DNA of 64,000 bases from Desulfovibrio sp. OH1186_COT-070 (GTDB taxonomy: Bacteria; Desulfobacterota; Desulfovibrionia; Desulfovibrionales; Desulfovibrionaceae): NCBI RefSeq assembly GCF_003860215.1, contig NZ_RQYH01000001.1, forward strand, positions 1 through 64,000, read 5' to 3'. The notes under the pieces are model-generated. The model saw only the letters and a program-made list of their open reading frames with translations. It had not been told where the DNA came from and made no database searches. Made by a program: the position numbers and the translations under genes. Below, one piece after another: positions 30,316-38,577 of this stretch (within the stretch, counting starts at the first letter, position 1; each line of letters starts with the position of its first letter).

Positions 30316-30357
30316 AAAGCCGTTGCGGCAGAATGTACATTCTGCCGCAACGGCTTT
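30316..30357. terminator. 42-bp perfect palindrome, bidirectional terminator of gdhA and tpx
   Basis: Two 21-base arms are exact reverse complements with no spacer (centre between 30336 and 30337). On the minus strand the stem is followed by five T, a good intrinsic terminator for tpx. On the plus strand only three T follow. The site lies between the two convergent genes. Confidence 0.8.
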
Positions 30358-30370
30358 CTCGTACAAAAAA

Positions 30371-30874
30371 TCAGGCAAGCTTCCGGATGGCCGCGAGGGC
30401 TGCGGCATAGTCCGGCTCGTGGGTGATTTCCGGAACCACCTCACTGTGGGCCAGCACGCCATCGGGCGTCACGACCAGAACAGCGCGGGCAAGCAGGCGC
30501 AGTTCCCGGATCAGCAAGCCGTATGCCTTGCCAAAAGCCGTCTCCTTGTGGTCCGACAGGGTTTCCACGGCCTGCACTCCCGCAGCACCGCACCACCGGG
30601 CCTGGGCAAAAGGCAGGTCGCAGCTCACGGCCACAATGCGCACCTTGTCCGACAGTGCAGCGGCTTCCGTATTGAACCGGCGCACTTCCATGTCGCATAC
30701 GGGCGTGTCCAGAGAAGGAACGGTCACCAGCACAAGCACTTTGCCTGCATAGTCCGCAAGGCTGCGCGGGCTCAGGTCGTTGGCAGAAAGGGTGAAGTCG
30801 GGCACCTTCTGGCCGCACACCACCGGCGCTCCCTCAAGGTGCAGCACGTTGCCCTGAAAAGTTACTGTATTCAT
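30371..30874 (-). CDS. tpx: Thiol peroxidase Tpx
   Basis: Atypical two-Cys peroxiredoxin that reduces hydrogen and alkyl peroxides with thioredoxin. 167 residues, family size. Peroxidatic C60 in SLDTPVCDMEVRRFN and resolving C95 in ARWCGAAG correspond to E. coli C61 and C95; an extra C85 lies between. The N terminus MNTVTFQGNVLHLEG is typical, and AGGAG is eight bases upstream. Relevant for oxygen defence in an anaerobe. A short palindrome overlaps a TTGACA in its upstream region. Confidence 0.95.
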   Translation of the reverse strand: MNTVTFQGNVLHLEGAPVVCGQKVPDFTLSANDLSPRSLADYAGKVLVLVTVPSLDTPVCDMEVRRFNTEAAALSDKVRIVAVSCDLPFAQARWCGAAGVQAVETLSDHKETAFGKAYGLLIRELRLLARAVLVVTPDGVLAHSEVVPEITHEPDYAAALAAIRKLA

Positions 30875-30928
30875 GATGCAGCTCCTGATGTACGATGTAT
30901 TTTGGGCAGCTTGTGTCAGAAAGCCCAT

Positions 30929-30946
30929 CCTGTCAAGAATTATTCT
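30929..30946 (-). promoter_or_regulatory. Candidate peroxide-responsive operator upstream of tpx
   Basis: AGAAT-T-ATTCT (30936-30946) is a perfect 5-1-5 palindrome. It abuts and partly overlaps TTGACA on the minus strand, ~60 bases upstream of the tpx start. It resembles the core of PerR/Fur-type boxes (ATAATnATTAT). I could not find a matching -10, so both the promoter and the regulator are inference. Confidence 0.35.
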
Positions 30947-30975
30947 CAACAAGAGACATTTTCAAAGCAGACGCG

Positions 30976-31003
30976 TTGCCAAGTCCCGAAAAGTGGCTAT
31001 CTG
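30976..31003 (+). promoter_or_regulatory. Candidate promoter of hslU
   Basis: TTGCCA at 30976-30981 and TATCTG at 30998-31003 with a 16-base spacer, placing transcription start ~28 bases before the ATG. Moderate match by eye. Confidence 0.4.
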
Positions 31004-31037
31004 AAGCAGTATATCAAAGAACAGGCGGAATCCGGGC

Positions 31038-32351
31038 ATGAGTACATTGACGCCAAAGGCGATTGTTGCAGAGCTTGACAAATATGTTGTGGCCCAGGAA
31101 CAGGCCAAGCGCATGGTTGCGGTGGCTGTGCGCAACCGCTGGCGGCGCCAGCTCCTTGCCCCTGATCTGCGGGACGAGGTTTCGCCCAAAAATATCATCA
31201 TGATGGGGCCCACGGGAGTGGGCAAAACGGAAATAGCCCGACGCCTGGCAAAACTTTCCGGCGCTCCGTTCGTCAAGGTGGAGGCCACGAAGTTTACCGA
31301 GGTGGGCTATGTGGGGCGCGATGTCGAGTCCATGGTGCGCGATCTCATGGAGATCGGCATCACCATCATACGCGATGAGGAGAACAGGCGCGTTCGCAAG
31401 GCAGCGGAAGCTGCCGCCGAATCACGCCTCATGGATCTTTTGCTGCCGCATTCCTTTGGCACGGAAGAACGGTCTTCCACGCGGGAAAAACTCCTCCAGC
31501 AGTTCCGCCTGGGTTTTCTGGATTCGCGCGAAGTGGAAATGGAAGTCACCGAACAAGGGGGCCTCAATATAGACGTTTTTGCCATTCCCGGCATGGAGCA
31601 AATGGGCGGACAGATGAAGGACGTCTTCAGCAAGGCCTTTCCGCCCAAGCGCGTTCGCCGCAAAATGAAGGTGCGGGACGCCTTCAATGTGCTTGCACAG
31701 GAAGAGTCCGGCAAGCTGGTGGATCAGGACGCCATTGTGGACAAGGCCCGCGAGCGCGTGGAGCAGACCGGCATCATTTTTATTGACGAGATAGACAAAA
31801 TTGCCAGCACCTCGCAAAACCGCAGTTCGGATATCTCACGCGAAGGCGTGCAGCGCGACCTGCTGCCCATTGTGGAGGGAAGTTCCGTCAACACGAAATA
31901 CGGCATGGTGCGCACAGATCACATCCTGTTTATTGCGGCTGGGGCTTTTCACTTCAGCAAACCGGCAGATATGATACCGGAACTTCAGGGGCGCTTTCCC
32001 CTGCGCGTCGAGTTGCAGCCTTTGGGCAAAAAGGAATTCCTGCGCATTCTTACCGAACCGGACAATGCGCTCACCAAACAGTATGCAGCCCTTCTTGCCA
32101 CAGAGGATGTTGTCCTCAACTTCACGGCGGACGGTCTGGAAGAAATTGCATCCTTTGCCGAGGAAATCAATGCCCGGACAGAAAATATCGGGGCACGACG
32201 CCTCTATACCATCATGGAAAAGATTCTTTCGGACATTTCCTACGAGGCTCCCGACAAAAAAGGCACACATGTGGAGGTCAACCGGGATTATGTGGAACAG
32301 CATTTGCGTGACGTGCGCAATGATCAGGACTTGAGCCGCTATATCCTCTGA
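31038..32351 (+). CDS. hslU: ATP-dependent protease ATPase subunit HslU (ClpY)
   Basis: AAA+ unfoldase that feeds substrates to the HslV peptidase. 437 residues. Visible: [21 protein letters not shown], Walker [17 protein letters not shown], the GYVGRDVE pore-loop region, a helical I-domain (~110-230) and Walker [11 protein letters not shown]. It ends in DLSRYIL, the HslU C-terminal tail that docks into HslV. hslV is not adjacent; the upstream gene is divergent tpx. A strong hairpin lies downstream. Confidence 0.96.
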   Translation: MSTLTPKAIVAELDKYVVAQEQAKRMVAVAVRNRWRRQLLAPDLRDEVSPKNIIMMGPTGVGKTEIARRLAKLSGAPFVKVEATKFTEVGYVGRDVESMVRDLMEIGITIIRDEENRRVRKAAEAAAESRLMDLLLPHSFGTEERSSTREKLLQQFRLGFLDSREVEMEVTEQGGLNIDVFAIPGMEQMGGQMKDVFSKAFPPKRVRRKMKVRDAFNVLAQEESGKLVDQDAIVDKARERVEQTGIIFIDEIDKIASTSQNRSSDISREGVQRDLLPIVEGSSVNTKYGMVRTDHILFIAAGAFHFSKPADMIPELQGRFPLRVELQPLGKKEFLRILTEPDNALTKQYAALLATEDVVLNFTADGLEEIASFAEEINARTENIGARRLYTIMEKILSDISYEAPDKKGTHVEVNRDYVEQHLRDVRNDQDLSRYIL

Positions 32352-32432
32352 ACCGCCCCATGCGGGCAGCCTTGGCACGGAAAAAACCGATCTCCGGTTC
32401 CGGGACTTCAACTGTCAGAAAACAAATACCAA

Positions 32433-32472
32433 GGAAACAGCCGACCTGCTCTCCCGCATGTCGGCTGTTTCC
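32433..32472. terminator. Hairpin terminator between hslU and the convergent flavoprotein gene
   Basis: Perfect 13-bp stem (GGAAACAGCCGAC and its complement) with a 14-base loop, 80 bases after the hslU stop and 35 before the convergent stop. T-runs are short on both sides, so it may serve both genes. Confidence 0.65.
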
Positions 32473-32506
32473 GCAAAAAGGCCTCCGCTGCCACGCGGGG
32501 CAATAA

Positions 32507-33661
32507 TCACTTTTTTCCGTATCCAAAAAAACTCTGCATATTCTGTACGCCCCTGCTGAAAGAGGAAACAGCCTCATCAAATTCCTTTTGCAGGCTTTCC
32601 ATCAGTTCACGCACCGAAACGATCTGGTTCACCCGGGCAACATTCACTCCGCAAAAAGCAAACCCCCGCTCCAGATTGCCCTTCATGGCGTTGATGAGCG
32701 CCTGGGCAATGCAGTAGGGGGTTTTTTCCTGCTCGCAGGTGTGAACGCACTGAAAGACGCACTTGAAAGGCTTTTTGTTCCCGAGGCGTGAAGCATGGAT
32801 GAACTGGTTTTCCAGTGCCCGCCCCGGCATGCCCACAGGACTTTTGATGATGGTGATGTCTTTTTCTGTCGCAGAAAGATATGACTGCTTGAAGCGTTCG
32901 TCGGCATCACACTCGTGTGTAGCCACAAAGCGTGTCCCCATCTGCACGCCGGAAGCGCCGAGCGCCAGAAAATTTCTGATGTCTTCACCGGAATAGATGC
33001 CCCCCGCAGCAATCACGGGCACAGCACGGCCGCACTTGTCTTCAAAAGGTTTTACCGCGTCCACCACCTGAGGAACAAGCACTTCAAGGGCGTGGGCAGG
33101 ATCCTGAATCTCTTCGGGCTTGAACCCCAGATGTCCCCCCGCCTTGGGGCCTTCAACCACAAAGGCGTCCGGCGTGTATCCAAAGCGCGAAGCCCATTTT
33201 TTGGCGATCACCGTCGCCGCTCTGGCAGAGGAAACAATGGGAACCAGCTTTGTTTTGATTTCTTCCTTTTTTTCCTCGCAAACCTGCAGCAAGTGCTGCG
33301 GCATATCCAGCGGCAGACCGGCTCCGGAAAAAATAATGTCGATCCTGTTTTCTATGGAGGTACGCACCATCTGACTGAATGTCGTCAGGGCCACCATCAG
33401 GTTGACGCCGATAATGCCCTTGGGAGACTGCTCGCGCGCCTTGAGAATTTCATTGCGCAGGGCCCGCAGATTGGCCGTGAGAGGATCCTTGGCCACGTCC
33501 GGCTCTTTCATGCCGATCATGGCGCCGGCGATAACGCCTATGCCCCCCTGATTGGCGACAGCAGAGGCCAGTCCGGAAAGAGAAATGCCTACTCCCATGC
33601 CGCCCTGAATCACAGGAACCTTGGCAAGGAGATGGCCGATACGAAGAGCGGGAAGAGCCAT
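32507..33661 (-). CDS. Nitronate monooxygenase / FabK-like flavoprotein
   Basis: A 384-residue FMN-binding TIM-barrel protein of the 2-nitropropane dioxygenase superfamily. Motifs: PVIQGGMGVGISLSGLASAVANQGGIGV at the N terminus (read in two parts), VEGPKAGGHLGF, VIAAGGIYSGEDI and LGASGVQMGTRFVATHE, which form the FMN site. Relatives oxidise nitronates or reduce enoyl-ACP (FabK); a fab operon lies 0.6 kb away, so an enoyl-ACP reductase role is possible but not shown. ATG 33661 has GGAGG six bases ahead; longer starts are rejected. A Cys-rich stretch (CVFQCVHTCEQ) near residue 315 is unusual. Confidence 0.87.
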   Translation of the reverse strand: MALPALRIGHLLAKVPVIQGGMGVGISLSGLASAVANQGGIGVIAGAMIGMKEPDVAKDPLTANLRALRNEILKAREQSPKGIIGVNLMVALTTFSQMVRTSIENRIDIIFSGAGLPLDMPQHLLQVCEEKKEEIKTKLVPIVSSARAATVIAKKWASRFGYTPDAFVVEGPKAGGHLGFKPEEIQDPAHALEVLVPQVVDAVKPFEDKCGRAVPVIAAGGIYSGEDIRNFLALGASGVQMGTRFVATHECDADERFKQSYLSATEKDITIIKSPVGMPGRALENQFIHASRLGNKKPFKCVFQCVHTCEQEKTPYCIAQALINAMKGNLERGFAFCGVNVARVNQIVSVRELMESLQKEFDEAVSSFSRGVQNMQSFFGYGKK

Positions 33662-33903
33662 GCGAACCTCCGTCGGCATGCGGGCCAACATAAACAATGG
33701 TTGGGCATGCAATCATGCCTGTGCATGGCATACGCAACATTCAGAAAATCCACAAGGGGGCAGTGCCGGGAAAGCGCGCAGAAACGTATGGCGGCCCGAG
33801 ATTTTTTCCGCTACCATATGCCAACGGACGCTATTTTGGATACTCCCCAAAGGGGCACGCCCTGCGTGCACAAGCAACGCCGGGTCCTCCCCACACTTTC
33901 CGC

Positions 33904-34182
33904 ATGACTTTGCTCTGGCATGTATATCTTTTGCAGTGCCGCGACGGCACTCTGTACTGCGGCATCACCACGGATCCGGACCGACGCCTTTTGCAGCACA
34001 ATGGCCTTCTCCCCGGAGGAGCGCGCTATACGCGCGGCAGGCGACCTGTGCGCCTGCTGGCCTGCCGTGTGTGCCCCAACAGAAGCAAGGCACTGCGCCT
34101 GGAAAAAACGATCAAGTCCCTGCCGCGCGAAAAAAAAGCCGCCTTTTTGCTTCAAGGGGACGCCGGGCCTGCTTCTTCCTGA
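33904..34182 (+). CDS. GIY-YIG domain protein (YhbQ-like)
   Basis: A 92-residue single-domain member of the GIY-YIG endonuclease superfamily. WHVYLLQCRDGTLYCGITTD contains the motif as VYLL...YCGI, followed by DRRLLQHN and R-Y-T-R-GRRPV, matching the UPF0213/YhbQ group. These small proteins may act in DNA repair; biochemical data are sparse. The start is the ATG at 33904; no strong ribosome site is seen, and the upstream extension is non-conserved. 134 bases separate it from yceD. Confidence 0.87.
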   Translation: MTLLWHVYLLQCRDGTLYCGITTDPDRRLLQHNGLLPGGARYTRGRRPVRLLACRVCPNRSKALRLEKTIKSLPREKKAAFLLQGDAGPASS

Positions 34183-34267
34183 AACTCCCCCGCCCATAAG
34201 CCGGAGAAAAAACAACGCCCGCACGATTTTCCCGGAGCATCCCTTGCATGGGGCAACCATGCGCGTC

Positions 34268-34296
34268 TTGACAGGCGCATATGTCATGCGTATTTA
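34268..34296 (+). promoter_or_regulatory. Near-consensus promoter of the yceD-rpmF-fab operon
   Basis: TTGACA at 34268-34273 (perfect -35), a 17-base spacer, then TATTTA at 34291-34296. Transcription would begin near 34303, 14 bases before the yceD ATG. The best promoter match in the window. Confidence 0.75.
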
Positions 34297-34316
34297 GTGC
34301 GTTTCGAGGTAGAAGC

Positions 34317-34868
34317 ATGCAGAACCACCACGTTTCTCTCAACGATCTGCCGCGGGAAGGCAAGGATTTTGTGGTAGATGATCCTGCCGTGTGGGAAGAC
34401 CCCATACGGGAATTTCGCATGGAATGCCGCATTTCCAGTCCCCTTGCCGCGCGCGTCCATATTTTGCCCGCAGGCGAAGGCTGGCTGGTGCGCGGAACAC
34501 TGGCGGGCGAGGTGGTTCTGCCGTGCAGCCGCTGTGCGGAAGATGCCGCCGTCAACCTCGACATACACTTTGAAGACATGGCCTTTCTGCCGGAGCACGA
34601 TGCCGGAGAGAGCGACGGGGCTGGGGAAGCGCAGGGCTGGGTCACCCTTGTTCGCGGAGTCCCCATGCTTGATCTGGCCGCCGTGTGCTGGGAAGAGCTG
34701 GCTCTGGCCCTGCCACCCATTCCCCTGTGCGCGCCGCGATGCAAGGGACTGTGCAGCCGTTGCGGCACCAACCTCAATGAAAACACCTGCGCCTGCCCCG
34801 CAGAGACCGGGGATCCCCGCATGGCGGCATTGCGTGGTGTCGTTCTGCGCAAGACTGGACATTCATAA
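34317..34868 (+). CDS. yceD: YceD/DUF177 family protein
   Basis: A 183-residue protein of the DUF177 (YceD) family, almost always encoded just before rpmF and linked to 23S rRNA/ribosome assembly in other organisms. Visible: LVRGTLAGEVVLPCSRCAEDAAV (the conserved G-x-V-x-x-x-C-x-R-C), then LDLAAVCWEELALALP and CKGLCSRCGTNLNE, paired C-x-x-C motifs probably binding zinc. GAGG lies seven bases from the ATG, directly behind a strong promoter. Confidence 0.9.
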   Translation: MQNHHVSLNDLPREGKDFVVDDPAVWEDPIREFRMECRISSPLAARVHILPAGEGWLVRGTLAGEVVLPCSRCAEDAAVNLDIHFEDMAFLPEHDAGESDGAGEAQGWVTLVRGVPMLDLAAVCWEELALALPPIPLCAPRCKGLCSRCGTNLNENTCACPAETGDPRMAALRGVVLRKTGHS

Positions 34869-34965
34869 AACTCTCGACTAACATTTCATGCTTGCGGACA
34901 GGCCCGCAAGATCTCTCTTGCAGCCTCCGTGCAGCACGGCCCACAGGGCCGAAAAGGAGACAATC

Positions 34966-35148
34966 ATGGCAGTGCAGCAAAACAAGAAATCCCGCTCCCG
35001 CAAGGGAATGCGTCGGTCCCATGACCGGGTGGCCACGCCCGCTGTTATTTACTGCTCGTGCGGCGAGCCCACGGTTCCCCACCGCGTATGCCCCAGTTGC
35101 GGCGTCTACAAGAGCCGACAGGTGATGCCCAAGACCGAAAACGAATAA
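34966..35148 (+). CDS. rpmF: Large ribosomal subunit protein bL32
   Basis: A 60-residue ribosomal protein beginning MAVQQNKKSRSRKGMRRSHD, with the zinc-ribbon cysteines YCSCGEP...CPSCGVYKSRQV. AAGGAG is ideally placed before the ATG at 34966; the longer upstream frame is not conserved. The stop overlaps the plsX start (TAATG). The yceD-rpmF-plsX-fabH order is widely conserved. Confidence 0.97.
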   Translation: MAVQQNKKSRSRKGMRRSHDRVATPAVIYCSCGEPTVPHRVCPSCGVYKSRQVMPKTENE

Positions 35149-36182
35149 TGAGCGAGCGTCCCGTCATTGCCGTGGATGCCATGGGGGGGGATTTCGGCCC
35201 CGCCGTGGTTGTTCCGGGGGCTGTTGCGGCCTCCCGGATTCATGATTTGCACATTCTGCTTGTCGGAGACACTCCGAAGCTGGAGGCCGAGCTCGCCCGA
35301 CTTGACCTGACCGGTGTGCATTTCGATATTGTCCAGGCTGATGACGTGGTGCACATGAATGAAAAGCCCTCTGACGTTCTGCGCCGCAAAAAGAATGCCT
35401 CCATCCAGGTTGCCTGCCGCCATGTCAGAGAGGGCGCGGCGGACGCCGTTGTCAGCGCGGGCCACTCCGGAGCCACCGTTGCCTGCGGCATGTTTATCAT
35501 GGGACGTTTGGCCGGGGTGGAAAGGCCTGCTCTGGCGGCCCTGCTCCCAACCGAAAAAGAGCCGGTAGTCATTCTGGATGCTGGCGCAAATGTGGACTGC
35601 CGCCCGTACCATCTTTTTCAGTTCGGCCTCATGGGCGATGCTTTTGCCCGTGACCTTTTGGGGTATGCCGCGCCGCGGGTCAGCCTTTTGAGCATTGGCG
35701 AGGAAGAAGGCAAGGGCAACAGCCAGGTAAAAGAAGCATACGACCTCCTCAAGATGGCCCAAAACCTCAACTTCGTCGGCAATGCAGAAGGAAGGGATAT
35801 TTTTGCCGGGGATCTTGATGTCGTTGTTTGTGATGGCTTTGTGGGCAATGTTGTAGTCAAGATGAGCGAAGGCCTTGCCTCGTCACTGATACGCATGCTC
35901 AAACGTGTTTTTACTTCGGGCTTTTTGCCTGCTCTGGGCGGCATTTTGGCCAGAGGCGCGTTCAAGCGCTTTGCCTGCACCATTGACTATGCCGAATACG
36001 GGGGAGCGCCCTTGCTGGGCCTGCAAAGCTTGGGCATTGTTTGTCATGGCCGCTCCAATGCGCTGGCCATCACCAATGCCGTCAAGATGGCGGGGGTTTT
36101 TGTGCGCAAGGGGACAAACAGGCGCTTGGCCGAAACAATATCGGCCAATGAAGAGCTTACGCGCTTTTCGCGCGCCATCTAG
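35148..36182 (+). CDS. plsX: Phosphate acyltransferase PlsX
   Basis: Makes acyl-phosphate from acyl-ACP, the first committed step toward phosphatidic acid by the PlsX/PlsY route. 344 residues. Visible: IAVDAMGGDFGP, VVSAGHSGATVA, LPT, ILDAGANVDCRP, NFVGNAEGRDIF, VVVCDGFVGNVVVK and YAEYGGAPLLG. The ATG overlaps the rpmF stop, giving translational coupling. A run of eight G at the MGGD codons is a consequence of the motif. Confidence 0.96.
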   Translation: MSERPVIAVDAMGGDFGPAVVVPGAVAASRIHDLHILLVGDTPKLEAELARLDLTGVHFDIVQADDVVHMNEKPSDVLRRKKNASIQVACRHVREGAADAVVSAGHSGATVACGMFIMGRLAGVERPALAALLPTEKEPVVILDAGANVDCRPYHLFQFGLMGDAFARDLLGYAAPRVSLLSIGEEEGKGNSQVKEAYDLLKMAQNLNFVGNAEGRDIFAGDLDVVVCDGFVGNVVVKMSEGLASSLIRMLKRVFTSGFLPALGGILARGAFKRFACTIDYAEYGGAPLLGLQSLGIVCHGRSNALAITNAVKMAGVFVRKGTNRRLAETISANEELTRFSRAI

Positions 36183-36291
36183 CACGCGAATTTCGGGTTT
36201 TGCGCTGCCCCGGGCGAGCCTGTAAGAACTTCTTTGGCACAACGACAGAGCCACCTCCTGAGAAAACGGCTCCAAACCCAGACGGTGTTCC

Positions 36292-37278
36292 ATGATCCCA
36301 GCCTGCCATCTGCTTTCCTTGAGTACCCATGTACCGGACGCGGTGCTGACCAACAACGACATTGCGCAACGGGTCGATACCAGCGACGACTGGATCGTTT
36401 CCCGCACGGGCATACGCCAGCGCCACATCCTGCCGGAAACAGACAACGCCTCGGATCTCGGCCTTGCCGCAGCCCGCAAGGCTTTGGCCGATGCAGGCAC
36501 AGAACCGGAAGAACTGACGCATGTGCTTGCAGCCACGTGCACCCCTGATGCGCTTTCTCCGTCTGTTGCCTGCCTTGTCGCGGGACGCTTGGGGGCCAGA
36601 AATGCCATGGCTTTTGATATCAGCGCGGCCTGCTCCGGCTTCCTGTACGGCCTTTCCCTTTGTCAGGCCCTGCTTGCGCAGTCGCCCATGGCAAAAATAC
36701 TGTTTGTTTGCACCGAAGCACTCACCCGGCGCCTCAACTGGACTGACCGCTCCACATGCATTCTCTTCGGCGATGCGGCAACAGCGTGCCTTGTGGCTTC
36801 CGTCCCCGACAAACAAATGGCTCTGGTGGAAGATGTGCTTTGCATGAGCGACGGCACGCAAAGCGAGCTTATTGTTGTTGGCGGGGGGTCCCGCTGCCGC
36901 TACAAGAAGGGCGATCCGGTGGATGAAGACTTTTTTGTCGCCATGCGCGGGCGCGAAACCTACAAGTACGCTGTCCGCAACATGTCGCAAGTCTGCGCGG
37001 AAATCCTTTCCCGCAACAACCTGACCGCCGCCCAGGTGGATCTTCTGGTTCCCCACCAGGCCAACCTGCGCATCATTGAAGCCGTGGGCAGCCGTCTGGG
37101 CTTGACCGGAGAAAAAGTTTTCATCAATGTCGACAAGTACGGCAATACATCTTCCGCCTCCATACCGCTGGCACTTGCGGAGGCCCGCGCCGCAGGGTGC
37201 ATCGCCGAGGGCGACAGGGTTCTCATAACAGCTTTTGGAGCCGGGCTTACCTGGGGGGCTTCTCTCCTGCAGTTTTGA
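36292..37278 (+). CDS. fabH: Beta-ketoacyl-ACP synthase III FabH
   Basis: Starts fatty-acid synthesis by condensing acetyl-CoA with malonyl-ACP. 328 residues. Catalytic C114 in ISAACSGF, His in VPHQANLRI and Asn in KYGNTSSASIP; the CoA-binding DDWIVSRTGIRQRH is present. ATG 36292 lacks a strong ribosome site, but the N terminus aligns with family length. 109 bases follow plsX, a somewhat larger gap than elsewhere in this operon. Confidence 0.96.
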   Translation: MIPACHLLSLSTHVPDAVLTNNDIAQRVDTSDDWIVSRTGIRQRHILPETDNASDLGLAAARKALADAGTEPEELTHVLAATCTPDALSPSVACLVAGRLGARNAMAFDISAACSGFLYGLSLCQALLAQSPMAKILFVCTEALTRRLNWTDRSTCILFGDAATACLVASVPDKQMALVEDVLCMSDGTQSELIVVGGGSRCRYKKGDPVDEDFFVAMRGRETYKYAVRNMSQVCAEILSRNNLTAAQVDLLVPHQANLRIIEAVGSRLGLTGEKVFINVDKYGNTSSASIPLALAEARAAGCIAEGDRVLITAFGAGLTWGASLLQF

Positions 37279-37289
37279 TCCGGCACTGG

Positions 37290-37323
37290 GGCAGGGGCCC
37301 CCTGACAGCAGGCGGCCCCTGCC
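37290..37323 (+). other. Intercistronic hairpin between fabH and fabG
   Basis: GGCAGGGGCC and GGCCCCTGCC form a perfect 10-bp stem with a 14-base loop, 12 bases after the fabH stop and ~57 before the fabG start. No T-run, so partial attenuation or an mRNA processing/stability element is more likely than full termination. Confidence 0.6.
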
Positions 37324-37379
37324 GGAAATGTGGAGCAAGAGCAAAAGAACAAGAATACCGTATCAGAAGGGTACCCCCA

Positions 37380-38144
37380 ATGAGCGCAACACATTCCAAC
37401 GTCTCTGACAGCACGCCTGTGGCCCTTGTTACCGGAGGGTCGCGCGGCATTGGTCGTGCCATTGCAAAAACCTTGGCGCGTGACGGTTTTCAGGTTTTTC
37501 TCACCTATGTGAGCCGCCCCGAGGAGGCAGAAGCCGCTGTTGAGGAAATCCGCGCCGCAGGCGGCAAGGCCAAGGCTTTTCGCCTGAATGTCGGCGACAG
37601 TGAGGCCGTGAGCAGCTTTTTTGCAACAGAGATCAAGGATCGCGTGGACTTGGCTGTTCTTGTCAACAACGCGGGCATCACCAAGGACGGCTTTCTTGTA
37701 CGCATGAAGGACGAAGATTTTGATCAGGTTCTTGCCATCAATCTGCGCGGCGCGTTTGTGTGTACCCGTGAAGCGGCAAAAATCATGAGCCGCGCACGCA
37801 AGGGGCGCATTATCAATATTTCCTCTGTGGTCGGCCAGACGGGCAACGCGGGTCAGGCCAATTACGCTTCGGCCAAGGCCGCCCTGCTGGGGCTGACAAA
37901 ATCCTGCGCAAAAGAACTGGCTGCCCGGCAGATCACCGTCAATGCCGTTGCGCCGGGCTTCATCGAGACAGACATGACGTCCGGACTCAGCGCCGAGGTT
38001 CAGGAAAGCTATGCCAACGCCATTCCGCTCAAGCGCATGGGCAGTGCTGCAGATGTGGCCGAAGCCGTGGCTTTTCTCGCATCGGACAGAGCCTCCTATA
38101 TTACAGGCCAGGTTCTGGGGGTAAACGGAGGAATGCACTGCTGA
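37380..38144 (+). CDS. fabG: 3-oxoacyl-ACP reductase FabG
   Basis: NADPH-dependent reduction of 3-ketoacyl-ACP in the elongation cycle. 254-residue short-chain dehydrogenase: ALVTGGSRGIGRAIA nucleotide loop, VNNAGIT, INISSVVGQTGNAGQANYASAKA with the catalytic Ser and Y-x-x-x-K, NAVAPGFIETDMT, and the C terminus ITGQVLGVNGGMHC. AAGGG precedes the ATG at 37380. The longer in-frame upstream reading overlaps fabH and is rejected. Confidence 0.96.
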   Translation: MSATHSNVSDSTPVALVTGGSRGIGRAIAKTLARDGFQVFLTYVSRPEEAEAAVEEIRAAGGKAKAFRLNVGDSEAVSSFFATEIKDRVDLAVLVNNAGITKDGFLVRMKDEDFDQVLAINLRGAFVCTREAAKIMSRARKGRIINISSVVGQTGNAGQANYASAKAALLGLTKSCAKELAARQITVNAVAPGFIETDMTSGLSAEVQESYANAIPLKRMGSAADVAEAVAFLASDRASYITGQVLGVNGGMHC

Positions 38145-38276
38145 CAGGAGGGCATTGTTTGCCGCCGTTTTCGGCATGCGCAAAACCACGCCCTTCCCCT
38201 GAACGCCGGTGCGGAATGCTTTTTTGAGGAATACAGCGATCATGCAAGAAGACCATCTACGCATCTGGAGGAAACC

Positions 38277-38510
38277 ATGTCTGATGTTGCTGAAAAGGTG
38301 AAAAAAATCATTGTGGATCAACTCGGCGTGAAGGCGGAGGAAGTGACCCCCACGGCCTCCTTTGTCGAGGATCTCGGCGCCGACTCTCTGGATCTGACGG
38401 AACTGATCATGGCGATGGAAGAAGAGTTTGATCTCGAAATCGCCGATGAAGACGCGCAAAAACTCCTGAAGGTTCAGGACGCCGTCAACTATATCGAAAG
38501 CAAACAATAA
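38277..38510 (+). CDS. acpP: Acyl carrier protein
   Basis: A 77-residue acidic protein carrying growing acyl chains on phosphopantetheine. The attachment serine lies in [24 protein letters not shown] with ideal spacing gives strong translation. A GC-rich hairpin follows before fabF, which may help acpP be expressed above its neighbours. Confidence 0.98.
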   Translation: MSDVAEKVKKIIVDQLGVKAEEVTPTASFVEDLGADSLDLTELIMAMEEEFDLEIADEDAQKLLKVQDAVNYIESKQ

Positions 38511-38535
38511 AAACACGTTTTCCGGCATACGCCGA

Positions 38536-38562
38536 ACGGGGGAGGCCTTGCACCTCCCCCGT
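38536..38562 (+). other. Intercistronic hairpin between acpP and fabF
   Basis: ACGGGGGAGG and CCTCCCCCGT form a perfect 10-bp stem with a 7-base loop, 25 bases after the acpP stop and just ahead of the fabF ribosome site. No T-run. Likely stabilises the upstream acpP message or causes partial termination. Confidence 0.65.
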
Positions 38563-38577
38563 CCACAAGGAGCCTGC

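Noticed and set aside
35183-35190. G8 run in plsX
   Set aside because: It follows from the conserved Met-Gly-Gly-Asp codons, so it needs no special explanation.
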